A program made the position numbers and the translations under genes. From positions 5,719-69,718 of the forward strand of contig CAZASA010000002.1 of NCBI GenBank assembly GCA_964487685.1: a DNA stretch of 64,000 nucleotides. The letters run 5' to 3'. Shown piece by piece: positions 23,166 to 31,540 of this stretch. This DNA comes from JABDGZ01 sp964487685. Its GTDB lineage: Bacteria > Omnitrophota > Gorgyraeia > Zapsychrales > Fredricksoniimonadaceae. The notes under the pieces were generated by a model, which saw nothing but the letters and a program-made list of their open reading frames with translations, did no database searches and had not been told where the DNA came from. Every line of letters starts with the position of its first letter. The stretch's first letter is position 1.

Positions 23166-24449
23166 ATGGATCACTCAGAAGTAAATTCTTATCTAAATTC
23201 CTTTGTCAATTTTGAATCCCAGCTCCATAAACTGCGCCCCGAAGAATTCCATCTTAACCGTATTGAGAAATTATTAGACGTCTTGGGCGATCCGGCCAAA
23301 GACCTTAAGATCGTCCATGTCGCCGGCACCAAAGGCAAAGGTTCGACCTGTGCGATTTTGGGGACGATCATGCAGGAGGCAGGCTATAAGGTTGGCTTAT
23401 ATACATCGCCTCATTTGCACAAGGTCAATGAGCGCATCCGCATTTTGGGCCCTGAAAATTTGCGTTCCAAAGAAGATTTCAGCGGGGCCATTGATGATGA
23501 ACAGTTCTCCGCCGTGCTGACGGCATTACGCCCTTTTGCCGCCGCGATCAAGAATGAAGGCAATATCCTTACATTCTTTGAAGTCCTGACCGTTGCCGCT
23601 TTGTGCCATTTTGCCAGATCAAAGGTGGATATTGTCATCCTGGAGACCGGTTTGGGAGGCCGCCTGGATGCGACCAATGCCGCTAATTCTTCCGTCGCTA
23701 TCATAACACCGGTGAGTTTGGACCATACCCGGATATTGGGAGACACCTTGACTAAGATCGCGTCAGAAAAAGCGGGTATCATCAAGGATTCTCACCAGAA
23801 AGTGGTGATCGCTCCTCAAGAAAAAGAAGTCATGGGCCTGATGCTGCGCCGCTGCAAGGAATTTGGCGTTGATCCTGTCCTTGTCGATCCTTCCAAATAT
23901 GAAAATTTAAAAGTAGGGCTTAAGGGTCAGCATCAAGTGGTCAATTCAGCCACAGCGATCGAAGCCGTGAACATTTTACAAACAATGGGTTTTAAGGTCA
24001 GTGATGAGGCGATCAAGGACGGGCTAAAGAATGTCCGATGGCCAGGACGTTTTGAATTAATGAAAAAAGATCCTGATGTGATCGTTGATAGTGCCCACAA
24101 CGGGGCTTCGGCCCAGGCATTGTCCGAAACCTTGAAAGAAGAGTATCCCCGGCGAAAAGTTTTTTTAGTGTTAGGAATATCCGAAGACAAAGATGCAGGG
24201 GCTATTTGTAATCCTTTAAAAGAAAATGCGTCACAAGTTTTTTTAACACAGGCCCGTCATCCCCGCGCACACATTTTTAAGCCGTCAGAGGCTAAAGAAT
24301 ATTTTGGTCATACACCATTTGAAATCATCGAGGACCTGCCTCAAGCTCTAGAGAAGGCCTTAAAGAAAGCCAGCCCGCAAGATATCATCGTAGTGGCGGG
24401 TTCAATATTCCTAGTCGCCGAAGCCAGGGATTATTTAAGGGGGAGTTGA
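23166..24449 (+). CDS. folC: Folylpolyglutamate synthase / dihydrofolate synthase
   Basis: A 427-residue Mur-ligase-family FolC. The P-loop is HVAGTKGKGST, followed by YTSPHLHKVNERIRI, the omega-loop-like ETGLGGRLDATNA, and DSAHNGAS in the C-terminal domain. It adds glutamates to folates, retaining them in the cell for GlyA, PurH and MnmE/MnmG. Normal length. It is separated from purH by repeats and from mnmE by 3 bp. Confidence 0.95.
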   Translation: MDHSEVNSYLNSFVNFESQLHKLRPEEFHLNRIEKLLDVLGDPAKDLKIVHVAGTKGKGSTCAILGTIMQEAGYKVGLYTSPHLHKVNERIRILGPENLRSKEDFSGAIDDEQFSAVLTALRPFAAAIKNEGNILTFFEVLTVAALCHFARSKVDIVILETGLGGRLDATNAANSSVAIITPVSLDHTRILGDTLTKIASEKAGIIKDSHQKVVIAPQEKEVMGLMLRRCKEFGVDPVLVDPSKYENLKVGLKGQHQVVNSATAIEAVNILQTMGFKVSDEAIKDGLKNVRWPGRFELMKKDPDVIVDSAHNGASAQALSETLKEEYPRRKVFLVLGISEDKDAGAICNPLKENASQVFLTQARHPRAHIFKPSEAKEYFGHTPFEIIEDLPQALEKALKKASPQDIIVVAGSIFLVAEARDYLRGS

Positions 24450-24452
24450 GGC

Positions 24453-25847
24453 ATGTACCAGTACAAAGGCATGGAAGACACAATTGCGGCGATTGCGACA
24501 CCTTCGGGACAGGGGGGGATCGGGATTATTCGTATTAGCGGCAATGATGCGGTTGCTGTAGTTGACCGGGTCCTTCGATTGCAAGCGAATAAAACTTTAG
24601 CAAAAGCCAAAAGCCATACGGTGCATCATGGCTGGGTCGTTGGCAAGAATAAAGAAATCGTTGATGAGGTGTTGGCCACCTTGATGAAGGCGCCTAAAAG
24701 TTATACGGCTGAGGATGTGGTTGAGATCTCCTGCCACGGCGGGATGACTGTCCTAAACGAAGTGCTCCAAACAGTATTGACCGCCGGCGCACGATTGGCC
24801 GCACCCGGAGAATTCACCAAACGCGCCTTTCTTCATGGGCGGATGGATTTGACCCAGGCAGAAGCGGTGATCGATGTTATCCAGGCCAAAACTGAAATTT
24901 TTCTGCGCCAAAGCCAACATCAACTCAAAGGGGAATTATCAACCCAATTGGATTTGATAAGGGATGAATTGATAAAGCTTTATACGATGCTTGAGGCGGT
25001 GATCAATTTTCCTGAAGATGGTATTGATGCGCAAAACCGCCGGCAAATATCAGAACGTCTCGAGGCCCAATATAAAGCCATCGTTAAATTATTGGAATCG
25101 TCTGCCAGCGGACGCATATTAAAGGACGGTATCCGGATCGTTATCTGCGGTAAGCCTAATGTGGGCAAATCATCCTTACTCAATGCCCTTCTTAAAGAAC
25201 AAAGGGCCATTGTCACGCCTATCGCCGGCACCACGCGTGATGTGCTGGAAGAATCAGCGCAGATCAAAGGCATTCCGATCTCCCTGGTTGACACCGCCGG
25301 AATTTTAGAGCCCCGGGACTTAATTGAAGAAGAAGCTATCAAGCGCAGTCATCTGTATATCAAAGGCGCTGATATGGTACTTTTGGTTTTGGACCATAGC
25401 TGTGTTTTGGAAGAGCAGGATTTGCGGCTTATCGAACAATTAAAGTTTGCCCGGGTCTTGGTGGTGGTGAATAAGATCGATCTCGCCGGCAAGATCGATA
25501 TGGCGCATGCCAGGAAGGTATTTGGCCCTGCCAATGTGATCGAGATCTCAGCCCTCGATCAGCGTTCAATTCAAAACCTGGAAGAAAAGATCGTTGGTAT
25601 GATCTGCCGGCAAAAGGACCTTGATACCAACGGTATTCTTATCAGTAATGTCCGCCATATCAAAGCCTTAGAAGCCGCTCAAGAAGACCTGCAAAGCGCC
25701 TGCCGTTTGATGATCGAAAATACTCCTCTTGAATTTATCTCCGAAGAGATCAAATCCGCGGTCAATGAGCTTGATGCCATCACGGGCAGGAACATCGACG
25801 ATGATCTGCTGGAAAGTATCTTTTCCCAATTCTGCATTGGTAAATGA
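24453..25847 (+). CDS. mnmE: tRNA modification GTPase MnmE
   Basis: A 464-residue MnmE. The N-terminal folate-binding domain is EDTIAAIATPSGQGGIGIIR. The G domain at about residues 225-380 has GKPNVGKSSLLNALL, DTAG and NKID, and the protein ends with the catalytic CIGK motif. With MnmG (encoded at 43.2 kb) it makes the 5-carboxymethylaminomethyl group on tRNA wobble U34. ATG 24453 was chosen because GGGGGAG at 24439-24445 is seven bases upstream. ATG 24471 is also in frame. Confidence 0.96.
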   Translation: MYQYKGMEDTIAAIATPSGQGGIGIIRISGNDAVAVVDRVLRLQANKTLAKAKSHTVHHGWVVGKNKEIVDEVLATLMKAPKSYTAEDVVEISCHGGMTVLNEVLQTVLTAGARLAAPGEFTKRAFLHGRMDLTQAEAVIDVIQAKTEIFLRQSQHQLKGELSTQLDLIRDELIKLYTMLEAVINFPEDGIDAQNRRQISERLEAQYKAIVKLLESSASGRILKDGIRIVICGKPNVGKSSLLNALLKEQRAIVTPIAGTTRDVLEESAQIKGIPISLVDTAGILEPRDLIEEEAIKRSHLYIKGADMVLLVLDHSCVLEEQDLRLIEQLKFARVLVVVNKIDLAGKIDMAHARKVFGPANVIEISALDQRSIQNLEEKIVGMICRQKDLDTNGILISNVRHIKALEAAQEDLQSACRLMIENTPLEFISEEIKSAVNELDAITGRNIDDDLLESIFSQFCIGK

Positions 25848-25894
25848 GAGACGCCATAAATGGCGATGTATTGAGACGCCATAAATGGCGTCTC
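25848..25894. repeat. Tandem palindrome GAGACGCCAT / ATGGCGTCTC
   Basis: An 18-bp unit GAGACGCCATAAATGGCG occurs at 25848-25865 and again at 25873-25890. The second copy completes a near-perfect hairpin GAGACGCCAT-AA-ATGGCGTCTC. It begins one base after the mnmE stop. No T-run follows. The core is loosely similar to the RAYT-associated palindrome near 30.6 and 39.5 kb. Confidence 0.75.
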
Positions 25895-25928
25895 TACGAG
25901 CGGAAGTCAGGAAATAATATCAGGACAT

Positions 25929-26648
25929 TTAAATATTATTCTCTGAAGCGGCCCATTTTAATTGGGGTTTTGTTTGGCTGTTATAGAGGGCCATGATCTT
26001 TTTCATGGTGGCAGGATCGCTCATGATCTGTCGGGTCAGGTCCATCATTTTAGGGTTGCTCATTAGTTTGACAATATCATGGGAATCGATGTCTTTTTGG
26101 ATATCCGGGTCCTGAAGGACTTTTTGGAAACGAGGGTCTTCGGCCAAGGTCTTGGCATCATTGGCTGAAGGTGGGGCACTGGCAACCGCATCAGGATTGG
26201 CCGGGGTCGTGCCAAACAGATTGTCCGCGAAAGGCTTGGCCACTGAATAGGAGATTGATTGGGTCACATCGTTGTGGATAGAGGTCATCGTATCTCCCCA
26301 AGGGGGTAAGGCCGCCACCAAGACCAAGGTAAAGATAATGAAGACCCATCCCCAGGTCAGATTTAATAGTGCGCCGCCGATACGGCTTAAAATACTGGGT
26401 TTAATATCGACATTGCCGGCTTTTACCACCAATTTAAGCAGGTATTTAAATAACAGGTGCAATAGGAATGGCCCGACCAATCCTATCAGCAGGCTTACGA
26501 TCATTTCTTTGGTGAGTAGATAATAAAGGACACTGATGATGGTACCCACTATAATAGAGAAAGGGACCAATAAAGTGAGCATGAATCCCCGGGCGGCCCC
26601 TTGGAAGAGGAATACAAAACTTATAAGGAAGGCGAGATTATCTGTCAT
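25929..26648 (-). CDS. CvpA-like membrane protein with STI1-like C-terminal region
   Basis: A 239-residue protein with about four hydrophobic helices in residues 1-115, matching the colicin V production protein (CvpA) layout: an early GAARGFMLTLLVPF motif, then a conserved amphipathic helix region IKPSILSRIGGALLN. After residue 150 comes a soluble tail rich in D-P and N-P-x-M steps (EDPRF, QDPDIQ, SNPKMM, MSDPATM). This tail recalls STI1-type chaperone-binding repeats. It lies six bases after a small membrane-protein gene on the minus strand. The cellular role of CvpA in this lineage is unknown. Confidence 0.68.
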   Translation of the reverse strand: MTDNLAFLISFVFLFQGAARGFMLTLLVPFSIIVGTIISVLYYLLTKEMIVSLLIGLVGPFLLHLLFKYLLKLVVKAGNVDIKPSILSRIGGALLNLTWGWVFIIFTLVLVAALPPWGDTMTSIHNDVTQSISYSVAKPFADNLFGTTPANPDAVASAPPSANDAKTLAEDPRFQKVLQDPDIQKDIDSHDIVKLMSNPKMMDLTRQIMSDPATMKKIMALYNSQTKPQLKWAASENNI

Positions 26649-26654
26649 GGGTTT

Positions 26655-26858
26655 TTAATGTTCTGCCACAAAGCGCAGATGAACAATATAAAAAATGACC
26701 AGGAACAAACCATAGGCCATCGGAAAGAAAAAACAGAATTTAATGATCCAGGGGAAGGTCAGTTTTAGTTTGGATTTAGCTACTTTTTCCTTGATCTTGG
26801 CATACTCCTCTAAGGTCAGTTGCTTCGCTTTTCTTGCATCAGGAGTTTGATCTGCCAT
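26655..26858 (-). CDS. Small single-pass membrane protein
   Basis: A 67-residue protein with a charged N-terminal half (LTLEEYAKIKEKVAKSKLK) and one long hydrophobic stretch, about residues 36-62. I do not recognise it. It is the first gene of a two-gene minus-strand unit with the CvpA-like gene and has a -10 box nine bases before its ATG, making it a leaderless candidate. Confidence 0.6.
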   Translation of the reverse strand: MADQTPDARKAKQLTLEEYAKIKEKVAKSKLKLTFPWIIKFCFFFPMAYGLFLVIFYIVHLRFVAEH

Positions 26859-26867
26859 AGTACGGAT

Positions 26868-26896
26868 AGTATAACATTTGCATAAAATGGCTGCAA
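26868..26896 (-). promoter_or_regulatory. Minus-strand promoter of the CvpA unit, probable leaderless start
   Basis: Read on the minus strand: TTGCAG (26896-26891), a 17-bp spacer, and TATACT (26873-26868). Only nine bases separate the -10 box from the ATG at 26858, and no Shine-Dalgarno is present. Confidence 0.5.
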
Positions 26897-27060
26897 TATA
26901 AATGAGTGAAAAAATAGGTTTTTTGATCTTTAATATTTAATAATTTTAAAACAAATTCTTAGCACTTCCACAAGCGCATTATTATCAGCAGGTTATGTTA
27001 TAAATTTTTTTTCCATTTCCATTTGCTTTTTGGCAAATATGTTTTAGACTATAGATAAGG

Positions 27061-27072
27061 GAAAGCGCTTTC
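27061..27072. promoter_or_regulatory. LacI-family-like operator upstream of the PilZ genes
   Basis: A perfect 12-bp palindrome GAAAGCGCTTTC with a central CG, the form of LacI/CcpA-type operators. It lies 43 bp before the first PilZ gene, just after a possible -10 TATAGA at 27052. A LacI regulator is encoded at 41.7 kb. The rest of the 256-bp gap 26859-27114 is AT-rich with no gene seen. Confidence 0.4.
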
Positions 27073-27114
27073 AGGCATAATAAAAATTTATTCCAAATTA
27101 CATAAAGGTTTTAT

Positions 27115-27465
27115 ATGGGTGGTGTTGTAAATCAGCGTGTTGAAGCAAGATATAACTGTTTTGTGCCGGTAGAAGGTAAGGCTGGCTCTGAGTTTGATCA
27201 GACTAAAACAATGGATATCAGCCGGCATGGGATCGGCTTGATCTCGTCTCAAAATGTTGGGATAAATCAGAAGATCGCCCTTGAGATCGTCCTCAAGCCA
27301 AATACAGAACCTGTTATGGTCATTGGGGTTGTGAAATGGGTACGTAAGTTGGACGTTTCTGAGCAATACCGGGTGGGTATGGTTTTTTCAGAGATTATTT
27401 CGGGATCTTCAACCCGTCTAGATAAATTTTTTACATCTAAGCGTTGGGAAAATAATAGTTTCTGA
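27115..27465 (+). CDS. PilZ domain protein 1
   Basis: A 116-residue single PilZ domain, the usual cyclic-di-GMP receptor fold. The two binding motifs are intact: R8-x3-R12 and D34-x-S-x2-G39 (DISRHG). The hydrophobic strand VIGVVKWVRK and the closing VGMVFSEI are typical. The partner or output is unknown. A second PilZ gene follows 15 bp later. Its position ahead of a glycan phosphorylase gene suggests, but does not show, a link between c-di-GMP and glycan metabolism. Confidence 0.85.
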   Translation: MGGVVNQRVEARYNCFVPVEGKAGSEFDQTKTMDISRHGIGLISSQNVGINQKIALEIVLKPNTEPVMVIGVVKWVRKLDVSEQYRVGMVFSEIISGSSTRLDKFFTSKRWENNSF

Positions 27466-27480
27466 TAACCGGAGATTAGA

Positions 27481-27858
27481 ATGCCCACAGCGTTAGAAAC
27501 AGCAGGAGAGCGGCGGATATTCGTCCGTTTCCAAGCCCGATACCCGGTAAAATTCAAAGATGCCAATGACGATTACGGTACCGAGGTTTTTTTACGTGAC
27601 GCTTCTGCTGATGGTATCAGGATCTTGACCAGAGAACGTTATTTTTTAGACGATCAACTTGAATTGGAAGTCGAATTACCGGATGGCGGAGAGCCGTTAG
27701 TCCTTAGCGGTCATGTGGTTTGGGTAAAATTAGTGAATTTATCGTTGTGGGATATCGGGATCCAATTCTCCGAGGTGCATTTCCTCAAAATGCAACGTCT
27801 TTATAAACTCACCGAAGCAAGTTTTGGATCTCATGGGCTTCATGCCAGCCACTCATAG
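27481..27858 (+). CDS. PilZ domain protein 2
   Basis: A 125-residue single PilZ domain paralogous to the previous gene. R12-x3-R16 and D40-x-S-x2-G45 (DASADG) are present, then VLSGHVVWVK and DIGIQFSEV. Both PilZ proteins keep the c-di-GMP-binding residues, so neither looks degenerate. It has a GGAG leader at 27469-27472. Confidence 0.85.
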   Translation: MPTALETAGERRIFVRFQARYPVKFKDANDDYGTEVFLRDASADGIRILTRERYFLDDQLELEVELPDGGEPLVLSGHVVWVKLVNLSLWDIGIQFSEVHFLKMQRLYKLTEASFGSHGLHASHS

Positions 27859-27920
27859 TAATTCGCCAGACATTCTCAGCTGTTTGCCTAATATTAAAAT
27901 ATCCGTCAGCCAGATTGTTT

Positions 27921-30638
27921 ATGTCCCCAGAATCTTTTTACACCTATCTTCCTGATGGAGTGAGTTTTACATCAAAGCAAGCCGCTTTGATCAAAACAAT
28001 ATACGCTCCGTTATGCGGCACAGATACCCTAAGCCTTAAATCTTCTATCACTCCGTTGTTAAGCGGGGACATTAAACTTGATAAGTTCCACTATTTGACC
28101 AAACCTGTCTCACGCGAAGACCTGCGTGGGCCTTTACGGGAATTTTATGTTTATATCAAGGATAAAGAGGTTTTAAGTCTATTTAATGGACTTTCTTTGC
28201 CTTCCATTACGATAGGGCCATTATGGCATAAACTTCAGCGTACTGAAAAGAAAACAGGATTGGAAATAAGTGCCGTCAATTTTATTCCGGTGAGTGGTGA
28301 GAATACCGAGTTAATGATGGTCACGGTCAAGAATATTTCAAAAAAACAAATCAAATTCACTCCCACCGCTGCTATCCCGCTATTCGGGCGTTCCTTGGCC
28401 AATAAGCATGATCACGAACACGTGACCGCTCTTTTAAACAGGCCTAAGCAAACGTCCCAAGGGGTCTTGTTAGAGGCCACCATGGCCTTTAATGAAGAAG
28501 GCCATAAAACAAGTCATGATGTCTATTATGTGTATGGGAACCAAGAGAAGGCTGGCCCCGCCCAGGGCGGGGCAGGTGGTCCCGCTGGTTCATTTCCGAC
28601 GGTGGATAGTTTTTATGGCGATGGTGGTTTGGCCGATCGGCCGCAGGCGGTCTATGACAATTTAAAACCTTCCGCGCTTAAGCCCCAGGAGCTTAACGGC
28701 AAGGAAGTGGTCGGTGCTTTGCGTTTTAAGGAGATCACCCTCAAGCCCGGTAAAGATCAATCGTATATCATAGCGGTGGGGACCGAAGCTGATGAAGTCA
28801 AGTCTAAGGAGACCTTCAGTCGTTTTAATTCCGTTGAAAAATTCAATCAGGCCTTGGAGGCGAATAAAAAATACTGGCTGGGTAAGGTCTCGACCATTGT
28901 TTTTAGAACTAAGGATGGGAATTTTGACTCCTGGATGCGATGGGTCATCTTGCAGCCCGTTTTACGCCGTATTTTCGGCTGTTCGTTTTTGCCTGACCAT
29001 GATTACGGCAAAGGCGGCCGCGGCTGGAGAGACATTTGGCAGGACCTTTTGTCGCTCATCCTCATTGAACCCCATCAGGTGCGCCAGGATTTGATCAATA
29101 ATTGCGCGGGGATCCGCATCGACGGCAGTAATGCCACCATCATTGGGTCTAAGCCAGGGGAATTTGTGGCCGACCGCAACGCCATCACCCGCGTGTGGAT
29201 GGACCATGGGGCATGGCCCTTGTTGACCTTGATGCTTTATATAGACCAGAGCGGGGACTTTGATATTTTATTGCATAAGCAGAGCTATTTCAGGGACCCG
29301 CAATTATCGCGTACTCATGACAAGGATATCGGATGGATCAATCAATACGGACATAAATTGCTCGATAAAAAAGGGCATGTGTATGAAGGGACGATCCTCG
29401 AGCATATCTTGGTGGAACATTTGACGCAGTTCTTTAATGTCGGAGAACATAATATTATCCGGTTGGAAAACGCCGATTGGAACGATGGCCTAGATATGGC
29501 ATCCTCGAGAGGGGAGTCAACGGCATTCAGCTCATTGTACGGCGGTAATCTATTGGCCCTCGCCAAACTACTTGAGGACATGGCCGCCATCAAAGGCATT
29601 GACCGCCTGCGGGTGGCCCGTGAACTGTTGATCCTGCTCGATACGTTAAGCGAAAAGGTCAATTACGATGATTATCAGGACAAACATAATCATCTTTTCG
29701 GAAAATATTTTCACAGTGTCCAGCCCGCCGTAAGCGGGGAAACGGTTGAGGTCACGGTCAAGGATTTGGTCCATGACATCAGGGCCAAGGGCCATTGGAT
29801 ATTCGCGCATATCCGCCGCCAGGAAATGGTCCAACTTAAACAGAACAACACCACCTATGAGTGGTTCAATGGGTATTATGACAATAATGCCCAGCGCGTC
29901 GAAGGCGTGATCGACCAAAGGGTGCGCATGACCCTGACAGGCCAGGTATTTTCCGTCATGAGCGGCATGGCCACCGATGAAGAGGTTAAGAAGGTCATTA
30001 TCAGCGTCGATAAATTCCTGAAAGACAAACAATTGGGCGGGTATCGGCTGAATACGGATTTTGGCCTGTCCCATTACATGGACCTGGGACGGGCTTTTGG
30101 TTTTGCGTACGGCACCAAGGAAAACGGCTCTTTTTTCAGCCATATGAACGTCATGTACGCGGCGGCCCTTTACCAACGCGGTTTTGCCAGGGCAGGCTTT
30201 CAGGTCCTGCGTTCGGTGTATGAAATGGCCAGCGATGGAAAGCGCAGTAAAATTTATCCCGGTATCCCGGAATATTTTGATTCCGAAGGCCGGGGCATGT
30301 ATCATTACCTGACAGGCTCTGCCAGTTGGCTGGTTTTGACCCAATTGACACAGGTTTTCGGCGTGCGCGGTTCGCGTGGGGAACTGGTGCTTTATCCCCA
30401 GCTTGTCAAAGAGGAATTTGACCTCAGGGGACAGGCTGGTGTGGTCTGCCAATTCGCGGGCAAACGTCTGAGCGTTGAATATCATAATCCTCTAAAACTG
30501 GATGCCGGAAAGTATGCGATCAAGGAGGTCTTGATCAACGGAAAACCGGTCATTGTTAAGCCAATATCCAAGAACAAAGTCATCATCCCCAGGTCATCCC
30601 TCACCACAGACTCCCTGATCAAAGTCACCCTTGGGTAA
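27921..30638 (+). CDS. GH94-family glycoside phosphorylase (cellobiose/chitobiose phosphorylase type)
   Basis: About 905 residues with the GH94 (formerly GT36) architecture: an N-terminal beta-sandwich, helical linker, and (alpha/alpha)6 barrel from about residue 330. The catalytic acid is Asp522 in ADWNDGLDMAS. Other family segments are FGCSFLPDHDYGKGGRGWRD and TGSASWLVLT near the end. GH94 enzymes cleave beta-glucosides with phosphate to give sugar 1-phosphate, saving ATP. The precise disaccharide or glucan is not resolvable. The start is ATG 27921 or the TTG six bases upstream, with no clear Shine-Dalgarno. An in-frame GC palindrome lies at 28555-28573. Confidence 0.85.
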   Translation: MSPESFYTYLPDGVSFTSKQAALIKTIYAPLCGTDTLSLKSSITPLLSGDIKLDKFHYLTKPVSREDLRGPLREFYVYIKDKEVLSLFNGLSLPSITIGPLWHKLQRTEKKTGLEISAVNFIPVSGENTELMMVTVKNISKKQIKFTPTAAIPLFGRSLANKHDHEHVTALLNRPKQTSQGVLLEATMAFNEEGHKTSHDVYYVYGNQEKAGPAQGGAGGPAGSFPTVDSFYGDGGLADRPQAVYDNLKPSALKPQELNGKEVVGALRFKEITLKPGKDQSYIIAVGTEADEVKSKETFSRFNSVEKFNQALEANKKYWLGKVSTIVFRTKDGNFDSWMRWVILQPVLRRIFGCSFLPDHDYGKGGRGWRDIWQDLLSLILIEPHQVRQDLINNCAGIRIDGSNATIIGSKPGEFVADRNAITRVWMDHGAWPLLTLMLYIDQSGDFDILLHKQSYFRDPQLSRTHDKDIGWINQYGHKLLDKKGHVYEGTILEHILVEHLTQFFNVGEHNIIRLENADWNDGLDMASSRGESTAFSSLYGGNLLALAKLLEDMAAIKGIDRLRVARELLILLDTLSEKVNYDDYQDKHNHLFGKYFHSVQPAVSGETVEVTVKDLVHDIRAKGHWIFAHIRRQEMVQLKQNNTTYEWFNGYYDNNAQRVEGVIDQRVRMTLTGQVFSVMSGMATDEEVKKVIISVDKFLKDKQLGGYRLNTDFGLSHYMDLGRAFGFAYGTKENGSFFSHMNVMYAAALYQRGFARAGFQVLRSVYEMASDGKRSKIYPGIPEYFDSEGRGMYHYLTGSASWLVLTQLTQVFGVRGSRGELVLYPQLVKEEFDLRGQAGVVCQFAGKRLSVEYHNPLKLDAGKYAIKEVLINGKPVIVKPISKNKVIIPRSSLTTDSLIKVTLG
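28555..28573. repeat. GC-rich palindrome inserted in frame within the GH94 gene
   Basis: GCCCCGCCC (28555), one base, then GGGCGGGGC (28565): a perfect 9-bp stem. It encodes part of a Gly/Pro/Ala-rich stretch (KAGPAQGGAGGPAG) in the N-terminal domain. It looks like a palindromic repeat that landed in coding sequence without breaking the frame. Confidence 0.65.
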
Positions 30639-30705
30639 GGATAAATGGTGACGTCTACCAATTAAAATTTATTTGACAATTTTCGTTTTGTCAATAAAAT
30701 CAAAC

Positions 30706-30728
30706 ATAGCGTTATCCCCTAACGCTAT
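30706..30728. repeat. Hairpin in the leader of the RAYT gene
   Basis: A perfect 9-bp stem ATAGCGTTA (30706) / TAACGCTAT (30720) with loop TCCCC, about 42 bp before the transposase ATG. A TTGACA-like box lies at 30673. It could be a translational or transcriptional brake on the transposase. Confidence 0.5.
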
Positions 30729-30769
30729 AAGTCGATACACAATTCCCCCTTAAACTATAGGTCAGTTTT

Positions 30770-31432
30770 ATGCCTCGTTCTGCAAGGCTTGTTGTGCCAG
30801 GGCTTCCTTTCCATTTGACACACAGAGGAAACAATAAACAAAAAGTATTTTATTCCGATGAAGATAGGCGCAAATACCTATTTTGGTTTGAAGAGGCCTG
30901 TCAGGAATGGAAAATGAGGGTACTGTCTTTTTGCCTAATGGATAATCATGTGCATTTCGTTGCTATTGCTGATGAGCTTGATTCATTTGCAAAAGTGATT
31001 AACGTTGTTCACAGGCGTTACGCAATGTATCTAAATCAAAAGAATGGAGCCAGCGGTCATATATGGGAAGGGCGGTATTATTCTTGCATATTAGATGAGA
31101 ACCATTTGATAGCGGCTTTACGCTACGTCGAACGTAATCCAGTGCGAGCGCATCTAGTTCACAAGCCTTGGGATTGGATATGGTCAAGCGCAAGAGAGCA
31201 TATAGGGAAAGAAAAGGGTTATATTTCTTTAGAGGATGCAGGGACATTTGTTTCTATAGCGTCATGGAAAGAATATATTGATCAGTCTGAACAAGAAGAA
31301 GATTTAAATGAGATTAGAAAACAAACGATGTCATTAAAAGCATGGGCTGATTTAGATTTCAAGAAATCTATTGAGAATAAATATGGAGTTCAATTAATAT
31401 CTAAACCAAGGGGGAGGCCTTGTAATTGGTAG
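30770..31432 (+). CDS. REP-associated tyrosine transposase (RAYT, Y1 family)
   Basis: A 220-residue Y1-transposase-like protein of the RAYT group. The N-terminus MPRSARLVVPGLPFHLTHRG is the RAYT hallmark, the HUH motif is in MDNHVHFVAI, and the probable catalytic tyrosine is in the EGRYYSCIL region. RAYTs nick single-stranded REP hairpins and are thought to spread them. They are usually single copy and domesticated. The flanking perfect inverted repeats and the identical distant hairpin point to its own REP substrate. The stop codon TAG (31430) is inside the right repeat. Frame is intact. Confidence 0.9.
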   Translation: MPRSARLVVPGLPFHLTHRGNNKQKVFYSDEDRRKYLFWFEEACQEWKMRVLSFCLMDNHVHFVAIADELDSFAKVINVVHRRYAMYLNQKNGASGHIWEGRYYSCILDENHLIAALRYVERNPVRAHLVHKPWDWIWSSAREHIGKEKGYISLEDAGTFVSIASWKEYIDQSEQEEDLNEIRKQTMSLKAWADLDFKKSIENKYGVQLISKPRGRPCNW

Positions 31433-31461
31433 ACGTCACCATTTTACAACGATAAATAATA

Positions 31462-31490
31462 TTGTATAAATGATCTTTGCTTGTTATAAT
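31462..31490 (+). promoter_or_regulatory. Promoter of the GPH symporter gene
   Basis: TTGTAT (31462), a 17-bp spacer and TATAAT (31485). The leader to ATG 31541 has GGAG at 31531. The promoter begins directly after the right end of the RAYT unit. Confidence 0.6.
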
Positions 31491-31540
31491 CCAAAATTTA
31501 TGTTCATACTTATTTAATAGAATTAGAACGGAGATAGATC

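Larger units (their letters stand above)
30643..31444 (+). mobile_element. RAYT unit bounded by perfect 21-bp inverted repeats
   Basis: The left end (30643-30663, beginning AAATGGTGACGTCTACC) is the exact reverse complement of the right end (31424-31444). Between them is one REP-associated tyrosine transposase gene, and the right repeat contains its stop codon. A complete hairpin of the same sequence occurs at 39520-39560. No direct target duplication is evident. Confidence 0.75.

Noticed and set aside
29646..30485. Long open frame (279 codons) antisense to the GH94 gene
   Set aside because: It mirrors codon bias of the sense gene, has no recognisable protein motif or ribosome site, and the sense frame is a clear GH94 barrel.
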